64,000 bases of DNA from Aurelia coerulea (Eukaryota > Cnidaria > Scyphozoa > Semaeostomeae > Ulmaridae): assembly GCA_039566865.1 (NCBI GenBank), contig CM076960.1:9026001-9090000 (forward strand). Direction: 5' to 3'. Made by a program: the position numbers and the translations under genes. The notes below the pieces were generated by a model. It was not told where the DNA came from. It saw only the letters and a program-made list of their open reading frames with translations, and made no database searches. This document shows, piece by piece, positions 33,441 through 45,714 of this stretch. The first letter of the stretch is position 1; the number at the start of each line of letters is the position of its first letter.

Positions 33441-34363
33441 CTTAAAATTAGGGGGAGCATGGTCACCAAGAGAGGGAATTTATGGGACATAGTTTTTGTA
33501 GATCACTTTTTTGCGTAGATTATGAATCTGGGTGTTGATCGGGCGGTTGAGGGGGCTTTTCGGAGCTACAGGGGGACATAGGCCAAAAATATGCCATATA
33601 GATTAACATCAAGAATATGAAAGCCTAAGAGGAGCAGAGTTCACAGAGTAGCCTTTTTAGATCTAGTTTTTCCATAGAGTATGAATATTAATGTTGGTTG
33701 GGTGGTCGTAGTGGTTTTTTCCAGGATTAGGGGGCCAAAGACCTAAAAGCTACGCGGACACTAATACAGAGACAAGGGAAATGATATTGAGTTGGTATTT
33801 CATGGGAGCATCTGATTTACATGTGTTCTATGTGTAGGTTAAGAATCTAAACCTTGATTAGGAGGCTAGGGGGCTTTTCCGAGATACAGGGGGGGCGAAG
33901 ACCTAAAACAATTCCTCAGACACTAAATATTTGGACTATGAAAATGCAAGTGTTGGTTTTATTCTCAAAAAGAGCATCTGATTTACACATATTATTTGCG
34001 AAGATTACGAAACTTACGAGGCCCGCGTAGACTAATCGAGAGGTCAGGGGGACTTTCCCGAGATACAGGGAGGTGAAAGTCCAAGGTTTTACCAAGGAAA
34101 GGACTCTCTTCTAAGTTAGTTTGAGGTCCAGTTTGGGAAAATGGCCTAAAAGATAACTCATTATCCTGCTAGAATTAGTATATGTAAGTCAAACCCATCT
34201 TTGGCTGCATAAACTTTGCTTTGATTATGCTATTCGATGCACGAAGTGCTGCTGAAGTGGCAATATATAGAAATTTTATCGATAATACACTTACAGCTTA
34301 TTGTCCGAATAATCAGTCCAATTCACGTACTCCGGGTCTGAAATTTCATTGCCACTTTCATTG

Positions 34364-34551
34364 AAGGTGTTTTGGTGCAGTGGTGTAATCCTCTGACTTT
34401 GCAGCCAAAACAGTCAGGCTGAATGGGTTCGATACCCAGTAGGCCTCCACCACTTGAGCGTCATGACAAGGGATCGCGGACTTGATTAGGTCTGCTCTAT
34501 TTCTGCGATCCCAGTGCTTGGCGCTGAAAAACGCAACTTCACCTTCACCTT
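34364..34551 (+). mobile_element. tRNA-derived SINE with 11-bp target duplication
   Basis: The left part looks like a tRNA: a B-box GGTTCGATACC inside a T-arm (TGGGTTCGATACCCA), a weak A-box (TGGTGTAATCC) and a tRNA-like 3' side CCTCCACCA. A tRNA-unrelated body and a (CACCTT)n-type tail follow. Flanks are CACTTTCATTG (34353-34363) and CACTTGCATTG (34552-34562), an 11-bp duplication with one mismatch. The matching place in the other arm (about 35780) has CACTTGCATTG-type sequence once and no insert, which fixes both ends. Confidence 0.85.
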
Positions 34552-34561
34552 CACTTGCATT

Positions 34562-34955
34562 GTTCTCTCTATCGATCAAAAACTCTGCAGCTCTTTCTGA
34601 ATAAGGTTCAGTCACCCAGTCGACAGGACAATCTTCATTCCATGATTGCTTGGATCCTCGATTTCCACGATTGGGTTTTGTGCTTGTCGCCAAATTCTTG
34701 CAACGTAGTTCGCGCGAGGAAAGTTCTTTTCAAGACTTCTCTTGCATGGGGGTAGTAAAGACAAATCAGTGACCTTTTCATCACGCTCTAAGTTTTCTAG
34801 AACATTCTTTTTAATGTTTCATTTACATTTCCAATGTGCTTCTCTCCATATAAACAGCAAACAAGTTCTTCAATACAGAATCAACTAATTGCCGAGACGG
34901 ACGGTTTCCGTCCCCAAATTGCCGAGTAAAGTTAAGAATTCTTCATCATCCTTGA
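34562..34955 (-). pseudogene. Left-arm copy of the mobile-element gene 3' end
   Basis: The minus strand reads the same C-terminal sequence as 35575-35849 (RANYVARIWRQ-like, then SWNEDCPVDWVTEPYSERAAEFL and IDRENNAS), with frame breaks upstream. The open frame continues into the SINE, adding an unrelated tail; that extension is not a gene. Confidence 0.65.
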
Positions 34956-35199
34956 CTATGTTCCAAACTTTCTTTCCTTTTGCGCATAAAAGAAGAAAGC
35001 GTGCAACCCGAAAAGAGCTTCTTTAAATAAGAGGTCTGGAAAGAAGAAATGCGATCATTTCAAAGGGATCGTGTTGTTTATTTTTCTAGGAAACACTGTA
35101 CTGCTGCTTTAGAATCACCAGAGAGGGAAGCTTTCAGAAAATGAGATTAGCAACGAATCATGAAGAAGCAGACACCAACAAAGGCTAAACGTACAGTTC

Positions 35200-35849
35200 T
35201 TGTCACATTTCTCGGCCAATGAAAGACCCAACCTTGACGTTTATATCGACAATGGCACCGGAAAGAATAGACAAGTTTTGTCCCTACCATCCTGCCAGCT
35301 GTCGCAAGCCCAGAAAGAGGTTCTTCTCGGGTTGCACGCTTTCTCTGGAAACGATTATGTTTCTTCTTTAATGCGCATAGGAAAGAAAGATGACGATGAA
35401 GAATTCTTAACTTTACTCGGCAATTTGGGGACGGAAAACAGTCTGTCTCAGTAATTAGTTGATTCTGTATTGAAGCACTTATTTGCCACTTATATGGAGA
35501 GAATCACCTCAAATGTGTAAATGAAGCACGAAAAATATTGATCTACAAAAACTTCTAGCTTGATGGAAGGGTCACTGATTTGTCTCTATGCAAGAGTAGT
35601 CTTGAAAAGCACATTCTTCGCGCAAACTACGTTGCAAGAATTTGGCGACAAGCACAAAACCCAATCGTGGAAATCGAGGATCCAAGCAATCATGGATGGA
35701 ATGAAGATAGTCCTGTCGACTGGGTTACTGAACCTTATCCAGAAAGAGCTGCAGAGCTCTTGATCGATAGAGAGAACAATGCAAGTGGCAATGAAATTTT
35801 AGACCCGGAGTACGTGAATTGGACTGATTATTCGGACAATAAGCTGTAA
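35200..35849 (+). pseudogene. Right-arm copy of the mobile-element gene 3' end
   Basis: Two frames: 35200-35454 with SLPSCQLSQAQKEVLLGLHAFSGNDYVSS, the family equivalent of the GCDSTSS block in 30755-31459, and about 35575-35849 with LEKHILRANYVARIWRQAQNP, NHGWNEDSPVDWVTEPYPERA and an acidic end NEILDPEYVNWTDYSDNKL. A stop and about 120 bp separate them. It lacks the Cys-rich end of the 28-32 kb gene and is a different branch of the same family. Confidence 0.65.
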
Positions 35850-36385
35850 GTGTATTATAGATTAAATTTCTATATATTGCCACTTCAGCAGCACTTCGTG
35901 CATCGAATAGCATAATCAAAGCAAAGTTTATGTAGCCAAAGACAGGGTTTGACTTACATATACTAATTCTAGCAGGATAATGAGTTATCTTTTAGGCCAT
36001 TTTCCCAAACTGGACCTCAAACTAACTTAGAAGAGAGTCCTTTCCTTGGTAAAACCTTGGACTTTCACCTCCCTGTATCTCGGGAAAGTCCCCCTGACCT
36101 CTCGATTAGTCTACGCGAGCCTCGTAAGTTTCGTAATCTTCGCAAATAATATGTGTAAATCAGATTCCCTTTTTGAAAATAAAAACCAACTCTTGCATTT
36201 TCATAGTCCAAATATTTAGTGTCTGAGGAATTTTTTTAGGTCTTCGCCCCCCCCTGTATCTCGGAAAAGCCCCCTCAACCGCCCGATCAACACCCGGATT
36301 CATAATCTACGCAAAAAAGTGATCTAGAAAAACTATGTCCCATAAATTCCCTCTCTTGGTGACCATGCTCCCCCTCCAGCCTCTG

Positions 36386-37772
36386 GTCTATCAGAGTTTC
36401 TTATGAGTTTTTTCCATAACAATCTTCATGTTCACTGCCTGTGTGCCCTTGTGAACATTTCAAAACAAGGTTTTTGAAGCCTGTCCAATATCTAGACATT
36501 ACACATAAGTACCTTACGAGTAATATGATACAGTAAACAAATGAAGTATAAATAAAAAGATGTCAAGGATTTCCTTTATCAAAATAAATAGCTTCTTAAC
36601 TTATATTTTCCCAGTACTAGAGTTTGTTAACTTTTTGGGGATCTTAAAGTTTAGTTTCTTATGGACAGCTTCTTATGAAAAAAATATGTCAGTGGTAGAT
36701 GTAAATGATAGTTGTTGTTGATTACCAAAGCATCACTATACTGAGTTATTGCAGAGTATTTAATTGTTTGTAAACCTTCATGACTGCACCCAGCACCTCT
36801 CACCTGAAAGCATTAGCTTTATTTCTTTATGCCAGACTTTTTCATTAGTATTGCATTTCCTCTGGTTGCATTATTATTGTATCTTTTGTTAGAACCTGTT
36901 GCACATAATCTGTTTATAAGAAACTAAAAATCTGAGGCTGTGCCTGTCCCCTGATAAAAATTTCAAAACAAAGTTTTTTGAAGCCTTTCGAATGTTTAGA
37001 CATCCAGGGACGTTAGGAAGAATATCAAACTTTGGGGGGGGGACATGACACTTTAGGGCACTTTTTCATGAAGCTAATGGGGCAATTCCTGAAAATGAAA
37101 AGGAGAGCACTTTGTTTATTGCAAAATCTTGGGGAGAGGGGCACGTGCCCCCAGCTCCTATGCCTCTGTAGACATTACTCAAGCACCTTCTGAGTAAGAT
37201 GATACAAGATAAAGTTAAAATAACGTAAGATTGCTGTCTGCCAAGGTTTTACATCATTGAAATATATAGTTTCTTATATCATAAGAAACTATTTATTAGT
37301 TACTGTATATCTGCCCAATACTGGAGTTTCTTAATTTTTGGCAATCCATGATGATGAGTCTCTATGAGGAATATGTGCAGGCAACACCTCATAACTCATG
37401 AAAATTCATATTTTAAAAATGATCTAAATCTGCACTTGAAGGCATTCAGCTTTCTCAGTGAGAACTCAGATACAAAAGGATAATGACAGGTCTGTCTCAG
37501 ATGCCTGCCTAAGTTTGATATTTGTTGTGAAATCAATGCCAAACATAAAATCGTATTGAGCCAGGCCTTGATCAAAAGGTTCAAAGGGGGCTTGATCTCT
37601 TATAAGGGGTGACGGCCCTTACTATACTGTACGACTGTCATCCCTAGTGTTAGAGTTTAATTGTTGAAACAACACCAAAAAATATCAAAAACCTGGTAAT
37701 GTTTCAAGAGTTAGTATCATATTTTCTACCATACCGGATGTCCAAAAACAAAAATAAAGGCCCCCATTAGCC
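36386..37772. other. No gene; scattered AAGAAACT/AGTTTCTT motifs
   Basis: Contains isolated fragments with the AGTTTCTTA motif of the MITE at 7640 (36405, 36655, 36905, 37265) and a G-rich patch at 37020-37160. A mariner-like terminus fragment (ACCGGATGTCCAAAAA) is at about 37734, just before the tandem array. Confidence 0.4.
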
Positions 37773-38807
37773 ATGTTTGAAGAATGAGATCATGCACATA
37801 GCTTGCCTCAAAGTAGTAGAATATCTATTTGCAATTGCAATGCACGATTTAGTTCATATCGAAATGGCTGTAGCCTAATAACGAACCCACTTGATGAAGC
37901 AGACCAGATTTCTTGATATGCATCAGAACTATCAAATTCGATGTAGCGAGAGTCCAAAGACGTAGGGAACCGGGGGCACTGGTGGCATGTGCCCCCCAAG
38001 ATTTTGTAACAAACCAAAAGGTGCAATTTTTGCCTCAGAATGAGCCTCTTTTAAAGACCAATGCGGACAGAAAGTAGTTTAGTTTTGTTATTATTTACTT
38101 CGTGATTTAGTTATGTTTAATTCTCAATTTGTTTCATTGTGAAGGAAATCGGATATCTATCAGCACTCATACTATTTTCTTCTATATATCACATTTTTCT
38201 CGTCAAAAATCTGTTGTATATTACAGTGCCATTCTTACGAAAAAAGTGCCTTTAAATTGCCGTGCCCCTCCAAGTTTAAGATGCTTCCTACTGCTCTGAG
38301 TAAAACTGAAGGATGACCGACAATATTGACAATTGTTTTACCCTATCCTGACAAGAGTTGCCACTATAACAGTGCCACATTTGTTTCTTGATAGTATTAT
38401 AGGGGTTTGTTGGTTCCCTTGGCAACAGTTATCCATATCGAAGATTTCAAACAGTAAGGGCAGTGTGCCAGGTCAAAGAGGTCAAATTTTGAAAATTGCC
38501 TTGTAATGAGTTGGCCGCTGGATTAATGTTAGGAGCAAGAGATAACTAGCCTTAACGAGGAAATGTGAATTGGCAACTACGCCAAATTTGGTTGTTGGCC
38601 CAAATATATCAGAATTGTTTTGATTGTATACATTAACAAAGCCTATAAATATCTCAGATGCTTCGCTGATTGTTTCGATTGTGTGCACAAATAATGCCCA
38701 TTGTTACAACATTCCTGATTCCTATGTACCTATATGTCTATATGTCTATGTATATTCCTTCCGGTTGGAGCAAAAGCCCCTGCATAATGTTTTCATTCTT
38801 CAAACAT
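37773..38807. repeat. Tandem TIR unit 1 of 5
   Basis: 1035 bp, beginning ATGTTTGAAGAATGA and ending with the exact inverse TCATTCTTCAAACAT. Adjacent units are separated by about 21 bp (AATTAAAGGCCCCCATTAGCC). Confidence 0.85.
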
Positions 38808-38828
38808 AATTAAAGGCCCCTATTAGCC

Positions 38829-39617
38829 ATGTTCGAAGAATGAGATCATGCACGTAGCTTGCCTCAAAATGATAGACTATTTATTTGCAATTGCAACTGT
38901 TAAACGCACGATTTAGTTATGTTTACTTCTCACTTTGTTTCATTGTGAAGGAAATCGGATATCTATCGGCATTCACACTATTCTCTTCTATATATCACAT
39001 TTTACCGTCAAAAAATAGATGTATATTAAAGTTCTCTTCTTACGAAAAAAGTGCCTTTAAATTGCCGTGCCCCTCCAAGTTTAAGATGCTTCCTACTGCT
39101 CTGAGTTCAACTGAAGGATGGCCGACAATGTTGACAAACTATTCACTTTATCCTAACAAGAGTTGCCACTATAACAGTGCCCACACTTGTTTCTTGACAG
39201 TACTATATGGGTTTGTTGGTTCCTTGGCAACAGTTATCCATATCGAGGATTTCAAACAGTAAGGGCAGTGTGCCAGGTCAAAGAGGTCAAATTTTGAAAA
39301 TTGCCTTCTAATGAGTTGGCAACTCCATTAATTTTCGGAGCAAGAGATAACTAGCCTTAACGAGGAAATGTGAATTGGCAACTACGCCAAATTTGGTTGT
39401 TAGCCCAAAAGATCTCTGAATTGTTCTTATTGTACACATTAACAATGCCTGTAAATATCTCAGATGCTTTGATGATTGTTTCGATTGTGTGCATGAATAA
39501 TGCCCATTGTTACAAAATTCCTGATTCCTATGTACCTATATGTCTATATGTCTATATAGGTCTATTCCTTCCGGTTGGAGCAAAAACCCCTTCATAATGT
39601 TTTCATTCTTCAAACAT
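38829..39617. repeat. Tandem TIR unit 2 of 5
   Basis: 789 bp; same ends as unit 1 with one mismatch in the left repeat. About 245 bp are missing from the left third (the part with GTAGCGAGAG and the G-rich patch). Confidence 0.85.
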
Positions 39618-39638
39618 AATTAAAGGCCCCCATTAGCC

Positions 39639-40682
39639 ATGTTTGAAGGATGAGATCATGCACATAGCTTGCCTCAAAGTAATAGAATATCCATTTGCAA
39701 TTGCAATGCATGATTTAGTTCATATCGAAAGCCTAATAACGAGCCCACTTGATGCAGCAGATCAGATTTCGTTATATGCATCAGATTTATTACATTAGAT
39801 GTAGCGAGAGTCCAGAGACGTAGAAACTAGTGGGACACAGGGGGCACGTGCTCCCCAAGATTTTGCAACAAACCAAAAGGTGAAATTTTTGTCTCAGGAT
39901 GTGCCCCTTTTAAAGACTAATGCGGACAGAAAGTAGTTTAATTATGTTACTATTTACTTCTTGATTTGGTTATGTTTGCGTCTCATTTTGTTTCATTGCG
40001 AAAGAAATCGTTTATCTATCAGCATTCATACTATTTTCTCCTATACATAATATTTTTCCGGTCGAAAATCTGATGTATATCAAAATATCCTTCTTATGAA
40101 AAAAGTGCCCTTAAATTGCCATGCCCCTCCAAGTTTAAGATGCTGCCTACTGCCCTGAGTGAAATTAAAGGATAGCCGACAAGATTGACAAATTGTTTAC
40201 ATTAATATCCTGACAAGAGTTACCACTATAACAGTGCCACACTTGTTTCTTGATAGTATTATATGAGTTTGTTGGTTCCCTTGGCAACAGCTATCTATAT
40301 CGAAGATTTCAAACAGTAAAGGCAGTGTGCCAGGTCAAAGAGGTCAAATTTTAAAAATTGCCTTGTAACGAGTTGGCAGCTCGATTAATGTTAGGAGCAA
40401 GAAGTAATTAGCCTTAACGAGGAAATGTCCGTTGGCAACTACGCCAAATTTGATTGTTAGCCCAAAAGATCTCTGAAGTATTTTCATTGTACACATTAAC
40501 AATGCCTATAAATATCTCAAATGCTTCGCTGATTGTTTCGATTATCTTCATAAATAATGCCTATTGTTACAACATTCCTGATTCCTGGTACTGTACCTAT
40601 ATATATGTCTATATGTCTATATATGTGTATTCCTTCCGGTTGGAGCAAAAGCCCCTTCATAATGTTTTCATTCTTCAAACAT
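39639..40682. repeat. Tandem TIR unit 3 of 5
   Basis: 1044 bp. From about 39825 to 40682 it is almost identical to unit 4, so the 3/4 duplication is the newest event in the array. Confidence 0.85.
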
Positions 40683-40703
40683 AATTAAAGGCCCCCATTA
40701 GCC

Positions 40704-41753
40704 ATGTTTGAAGAATGAGATCATGCACATAGCTTGCCTCAACGTAATAGAATATCTATTTGCAAATGCACGATTTAGTTTATATCGAAATGGCTGTAGC
40801 CTAATAATAGCAAGGCCACTTAATGAAGCAGACCAGATTCCTTGATACGCATCAAAACATTTACATTAGCTGTAGCGAGAGCCCAGAGACGTAGGAACTA
40901 GTGGGACACAGGGGGCACTTGCTCCCCAAGATTTTGCAACAAACCAAAAGGTGAAATTTTTGTCTCAGGATGTGCCCCTTTTAAAGACTAATGCGGACAG
41001 AAAGTAGTTTAATTATGTTACTATTTACTTCTTGATTTGGTTATGTTTGCGTCTCATTTTGTTTCATTGCGAAAGAAATCGTTTATCTATCAGCATTCAT
41101 ACTATTTTCTCCTATACATAATATTTTTCCGGTCGAAAATCTGATGTATATCAAAATATCCTTCTTATGAAAAAAGTGCCCTTAAATTGCCATGCCCCTC
41201 CAAGTTTAAGATGCTGCCTACTGCCCTGAGTGAAATTAAAGGATAGCCGACAAGATTGACAAATTGTTTACATTAATATCCTGACAAGAGTTACCACTAT
41301 AACAGTGCCACACTTGTTTCTTGATAGTATTATATGAGTTTGTTGGTTCCCTTGGCAACAGCTATCTATATCGAAGATTTCAAACAGTAAAGGCAGTGTG
41401 CCAGGTCAAAGAGGTCAAATTTTAAAAATTGCCTTGTAACGAGTTGGCAGCTCGATTAATGTTAGGAGCAAGAAGTAATTAGCCTTAACGAGGAAATGTC
41501 CGTTGGCAACTACGCCAAATTTGATTGTTAGCCCAAAAGATCTCTGAAGTATTTTCATTGTACACATTAACAATGCCTATAAATATCTCAAATGCTTCGC
41601 TGATTGTTTCGATTATCTTCATAAATAATGCCTATTGTTACAACATTCCTGATTCCTGGTACTGTACCTATATATATGTCTATATGTCTATATATGTGTA
41701 TTCCTTCCGGTGGGAGCAAAAGCCCCTGCATAATGTTTTCATTCTTCAAACAT
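40704..41753. repeat. Tandem TIR unit 4 of 5
   Basis: 1050 bp. Nearly identical to unit 3 in its right four fifths; its left fifth matches unit 5 closely. Confidence 0.85.
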
Positions 41754-41774
41754 AATTAAAGGCCCCCATTAGCC

Positions 41775-43150
41775 ATGTTTGAAGAATGAGATCATGCACA
41801 TAGCTTGCCTCAACGTAATAGAATATCTATTTGCAAATGCACGATTTAGTTTATATCGAAATGGCTGTAGCCTAATAATAGCAAGGCCACTTAATGAAGC
41901 AGACCAGATTCCTTGATACGCATCAAAACATTTACATTAGCTGTAGCGAGAGCCCAGAGATGTAGGAACTAGTGGGACACAGGGGGCACTTGCTCCCCAA
42001 GATTTTGCAGCAAACCAAAAGGTGCAATTTTTGTCTCAGGATGTGCCCCTTTTAAAGACTAATGTGGACAGAAAGTAGTTTAATTATGTTATTATTTACT
42101 TCTTGACTTGGTTATGTCTACTTCTCATTTTGTTTCATTGCGAAGGAAACTGGATATCTATCAGCATTCATACTATTTTCTCCTATATATAACATTTTCC
42201 CGACGAAAATCTGATTTATATTAAAATATGAAAAAAGTGCCTTTAAAGGGGCTGGGTCACGTAAAGTAAACAAACTTCTTTCGAAACGGTGATTTTGCAG
42301 TTTTTTGACAGGCCATATCACACAGATTTCCCACTATTTTTCTCAAAATGAAAGTACTATTGTGAAGATGAACTCTTTAACTTCAGAGAGAAACAAACGA
42401 AACAACGATATGTTGTAAGATTGCAAAGATATTGATGGATTTTTAGAAGTAAATTTATTGTGGATTCACTCCATCCACCAAAATCTGTGCAGAACACAAT
42501 GGGCGCGTGCCGGCGCGTGCGGGCAACAATATAGATTATAAAGATAGCAGATTTGTTTACGGTTACGTGATCCAGCCCCTTTAAATTACCATGCCCCTCC
42601 AAGTTTAAGATGCCTCCTATTGCTCTGATAAAAACTGAAGGATGGCCGACAATATTGTATTGGCAAATTGTTTACTTTATCCTGACAAGAGCTGCCACTA
42701 TAACAGTGCAACACTTGTTTCTTAATAGTATTATATGGGTTTGTTGGTTCCCTTGGCAACAGCTATCTATATCGAAGACTTCAAACAGTAAGGGCAGTGT
42801 GCCAGGTCAAAGAGGTCAAATTTTGAAGATTGCCTTGTAACGAGCTGGCACCTCGATAAATGCTAGGAGCAAGTAGTCAATTAGCCGTAATGAGGAATTG
42901 TCAATTGGCAACCACGCCAAATTTGATTGTTAGCCCTAATATATCTGAATTGTTCTGATTGTATACATTAACACTGCCTGTAAATATCCCAGATGCTTCG
43001 CTGATTGTTTCGATTGTGTGGATAAATAATGCCTATTGTTACAACATTCCTGATTCCTTGGTATCTATATGTATAGGTAGGTAGGTAGGTAGGTGTATTC
43101 CTTCCGGTTGGAGCAAAAGCCCCTGCATAATGTTTTCATTCTTCAAACAT
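41775..43150. repeat. Tandem TIR unit 5 of 5, split by a MITE
   Basis: 1376 bp, of which 338 bp are a MITE plus its TTAA duplication; without it the unit is 1038 bp. A (GTAG)5 tract at about 43073-43093 replaces the TATATGTC tract of the other units. Confidence 0.85.
42247..42580. mobile_element. 334-bp MITE with TTAA duplication
   Basis: Terminal inverted repeats AGGGGCTGGGTCACGTAA and TTACGTGATCCAGCCCCT, flanked by TTAA on both sides (42243-42246, 42581-42584). The unoccupied site is visible in units 1-4 as GCCTTTAAATTGCC or close variants, so the insertion is directly demonstrated. Confidence 0.92.
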
Positions 43151-45033
43151 AAAAATATGCAACAGCATTAGAAATTTCCAATACGAGCTGTTTCAAACTC
43201 ATAGTCAAATAATTATTTAATCTGAAATTATTATACTTAACGTTTGATATATTTTCAAGTACTCTTGATAAAAACAATGGGCTTGCACTATCAGAACGAG
43301 TTAGTACACATGACATAGAAGAATACTTTATGTTTCCGTATCCGCGTTTCCACATTTAAGCATGCTGGAAAGTTTTCTATTTACAGTAAAACCATAGCTG
43401 CCAGCATTAGAATGCATGAAAATATCTGCAGTTTTCACAGGATTACTGACAAAGACGAAAATGTATGCAAGGCTCTGTAACAAAGAGATCTTTGCTGTGT
43501 ATGAGCTACCAGGTCTCAAAGTTCTTCATACATAATTGAGTCTCTATTCATGTAGAAAAAGTAATGAACCTTACAAACACTTGAGATGCAACACTCTGCT
43601 TTGCTAGAAACCTTTGTGAAAGTGTCTGCACTGTTTAATGCAAAATCAACTTGTGTTTGTAAGTTTGTAAGCAAATTTTCCCAAGATTGCCAAAATCAGA
43701 GAGTTGTAGTTAAAAAAGTTGTAGTTGAAAGACTGGTAATTCAAAGAGCACAGTACTCTACAAACTTTATGTATGATCTGTAAACAAATTTGTCTACATT
43801 TCTTTTAAAGTGACAGCTTGGTATACTGTATTCAACTTGTGGTGCATGCCCACGAAATTAACATTTGAAAGCTTTGCTAATGCCAAACCTGAAAAAATGT
43901 CCTCCCTGGCACCCGAGTAACAATGTGGTTTTTCAATCAATGCAAAATATAAAAATGTTGCTCAATTAAAAATGTTGCTGAAATGAAATATCAAAGATTC
44001 TGTTCCACCATTTATGAGGGAGCCATTTATTGACACAGTGAGCAATTCAAAGAAGAAATTTACTAGAATTCTTTGCAATCCACAACAAATCCACCAAATA
44101 AATCAATTGCTATCTTTTCAGATGCAAAGTGTCATTGCAAGAGATTCCCTGATGTCACCCTTAGGCATTAGCACAATCCTCTATTGTTGTTGGAATTGCT
44201 CACTAATCCATTGAAATTCAGGGATGGTATCAGCAGGGGGCACAGGGAGCAGGAGCCCCCACAATTTCATTGAGCCCCCCATCAGGACTTAAATTTTTGG
44301 AAATTTCTATGCACTGTCGGCACTTTCCTCCAGATTTCTTTGCTCATCTCAGTGAACTTGAAATGAACTTGAAAGGCGTGGTTTCATAAGATTTTCTCGC
44401 TTTGCTCACTGTTGGCACACTAATAGTATTTGCCCCCTAGCATTTCTTTCCTGGTGCCATCTCTGTTGATACTCACAGAAGCAGCTAGCAAAATTAAGAC
44501 ACAGCAGATATAGCAGCTTTCTTTAGGAGATTCCAGTCTATATGTAGCATAATAAGTAATAGTCGATATCAATAGTAGGTAGCAGTTTGTTACTTGCAGA
44601 GATAAGATTTCATTGGCTGATAAAATCATGTTTCACATTTCTAGTCATCACATTTCTAGTCATGTAGTATAATAAGCAACAGTCAATATCAATAGTAGGT
44701 AGCAGTTTGTAGCTTGCAGAGATAAGGCAATGTTTCATGTGCTGGTAAAATCATTGTAAACACATTTCTAGTCATCTATCAACTCCTGAACCTCTGTGAA
44801 ACTGATCAAAAGTGTTCTAACATTGGTTGGCTTTCTCTTGGCATGGTAGTTTGTAAGTTGCAGTTCATGACATATGCAACTCATCAGCCAGCCAAATTAT
44901 TTTTCTCATAGCCGCTCATGAAGAGCAGCTAACTTTCTCGATTGACCAGTTGTTAGCTTCAGGTTAAAGATTCCACAACATGTAACAACAGGTATAATCA
45001 TAGAGCGATAAAGTTTACAAGCCGTTATGCTGT
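43151..45033. other. No gene recognised; 120-bp tandem duplication
   Basis: Short frames on both strands show nothing I can name. A segment of about 120 bp is duplicated in tandem at 44537-44660 and 44662-44780 (shared CAATAGTAGGTAGCAGTTTG and CACATTTCTAGTCATC). This lies downstream of the visible NUP210 exons, where later exons would be expected, but I see none. Confidence 0.4.
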
Positions 45034-45126
45034 TATGCTGTGAAGTCAAACATATTTTAAATTGGCCCAGTGTATGATTTATGCTGGCCTGTTGGAAGTG
45101 GGAATTTTTGTCTGGCTCATCCGGTA
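45034..45126 (-). repeat. Solo terminus related to the 6497 TIR element
   Basis: On the minus strand it reads ACCGGATGAGCCAGACAAAAA and then ATAAATCATACACTGG.CC.ATTT, matching CCGGGTGCGCCAAAATAA...AATAAATCATACACTGGACCGATTTT at 6497-6565. No opposite end was found. Confidence 0.6.
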
Positions 45127-45273
45127 GATTGCGCAAAAGGCAGATTTCAGTTGTACTAAAGTATAATTTCACAAACATCCTGCATCCATACTGTTTATCA
45201 GGAATCTTTCGATATTGTGGATGATGTTTCTCGCCCACAATGCAGTTTATCATATGAAGTAAAAATATCTTAC

Positions 45274-45375
45274 CTTCAATTTGAGAATCAGTGAATGTAA
45301 AAATTGTTTCATCCGACAATGATTTTCCCAATGACATACGCTTGCAGTCTTCAAACACTCTCAAGACATTTTTAC
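45274..45375 (-). CDS. NUP210: NUP210 exon (third visible)
   Basis: 102-nt exon continuing the NUP210 luminal region: KNVLRVFEDCKRMSLGKSLS then ETIFTFTDSQIEGK, aligned with the vertebrate segment around [20 protein letters not shown]. Acceptor (tctctttcag/G) and donor (GAAG/GTAAGA) are both good. It enters at phase 1 and leaves at phase 1, matching the exon at 47105-47372. NUP210 is a single-pass membrane nucleoporin whose large luminal part anchors the pore in the nuclear envelope. Exons downstream of this one are not recognised in the window. Confidence 0.8.
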
Positions 45376-45714
45376 CTGAAAGAGACAAAACCTTAGCAGT
45401 GCCTTAAGTGAGTGCAGAGCAGTGCCTTAACCGACGGGCATATCGTTTAATATATTACATCTTGGGAAAAATTATTTTCAAGCACGGGTTATACAAAAAG
45501 GCACCCAAAAATCCCGAAAACTCTCTTTCGAATCTCTAAGCTTTTCCAAAATGAAACCCTGCATCATTTAGTTGGCGGGTCACTTAATTACTATCTCACA
45601 TCTAAAACTTGCAGCTCAGAATCCAGCTGTACCTCTGAAATAGTTGCTGGTATGACAAATTTGATTGCAATGGCAAATTCTACAGAGTTCAAACATATAT
45701 CCTCATTTACAATA

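Larger units (their letters stand above)
33440..36385. repeat. Large inverted repeat around a mobile-element gene
   Basis: The left arm is about 33440-34955 and the right arm about 35388-36385, with a spacer of about 430 bp. Matching inverse blocks include GGTTTTACCAAGGAAAGGAC, TTCGATGCACGAAGTGCTGC-type sequence, GACCCGGAGTACGTGAATTG and AATTGCCGAGTAAAGTTAAG. The left arm is longer because of a SINE (34364-34551) and because it carries about four copies of a 150-165 bp G-rich minisatellite (33490-34090), against about two in the right arm. Confidence 0.8.

Noticed and set aside
34364..34450. Possible functional tRNA gene
   Set aside because: Good T-arm and B-box, but a weak A-box, no convincing acceptor pairing, and an attached body, tail and 11-bp duplication; it is a SINE head.
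34358..34693. 111-codon minus-strand frame
   Set aside because: Half of it is the reverse of the SINE and half a decayed mobile-element gene end; the combination exists only because of the insertion.
40454..41755. Two nearly identical 76-codon frames
   Set aside because: They are the same place in two tandem repeat units, not paralogous genes.
44906..45388. 160-codon minus-strand frame as one gene
   Set aside because: Only 45274-45375 matches NUP210; the remainder is intron including a transposon terminus at 45034-45126.
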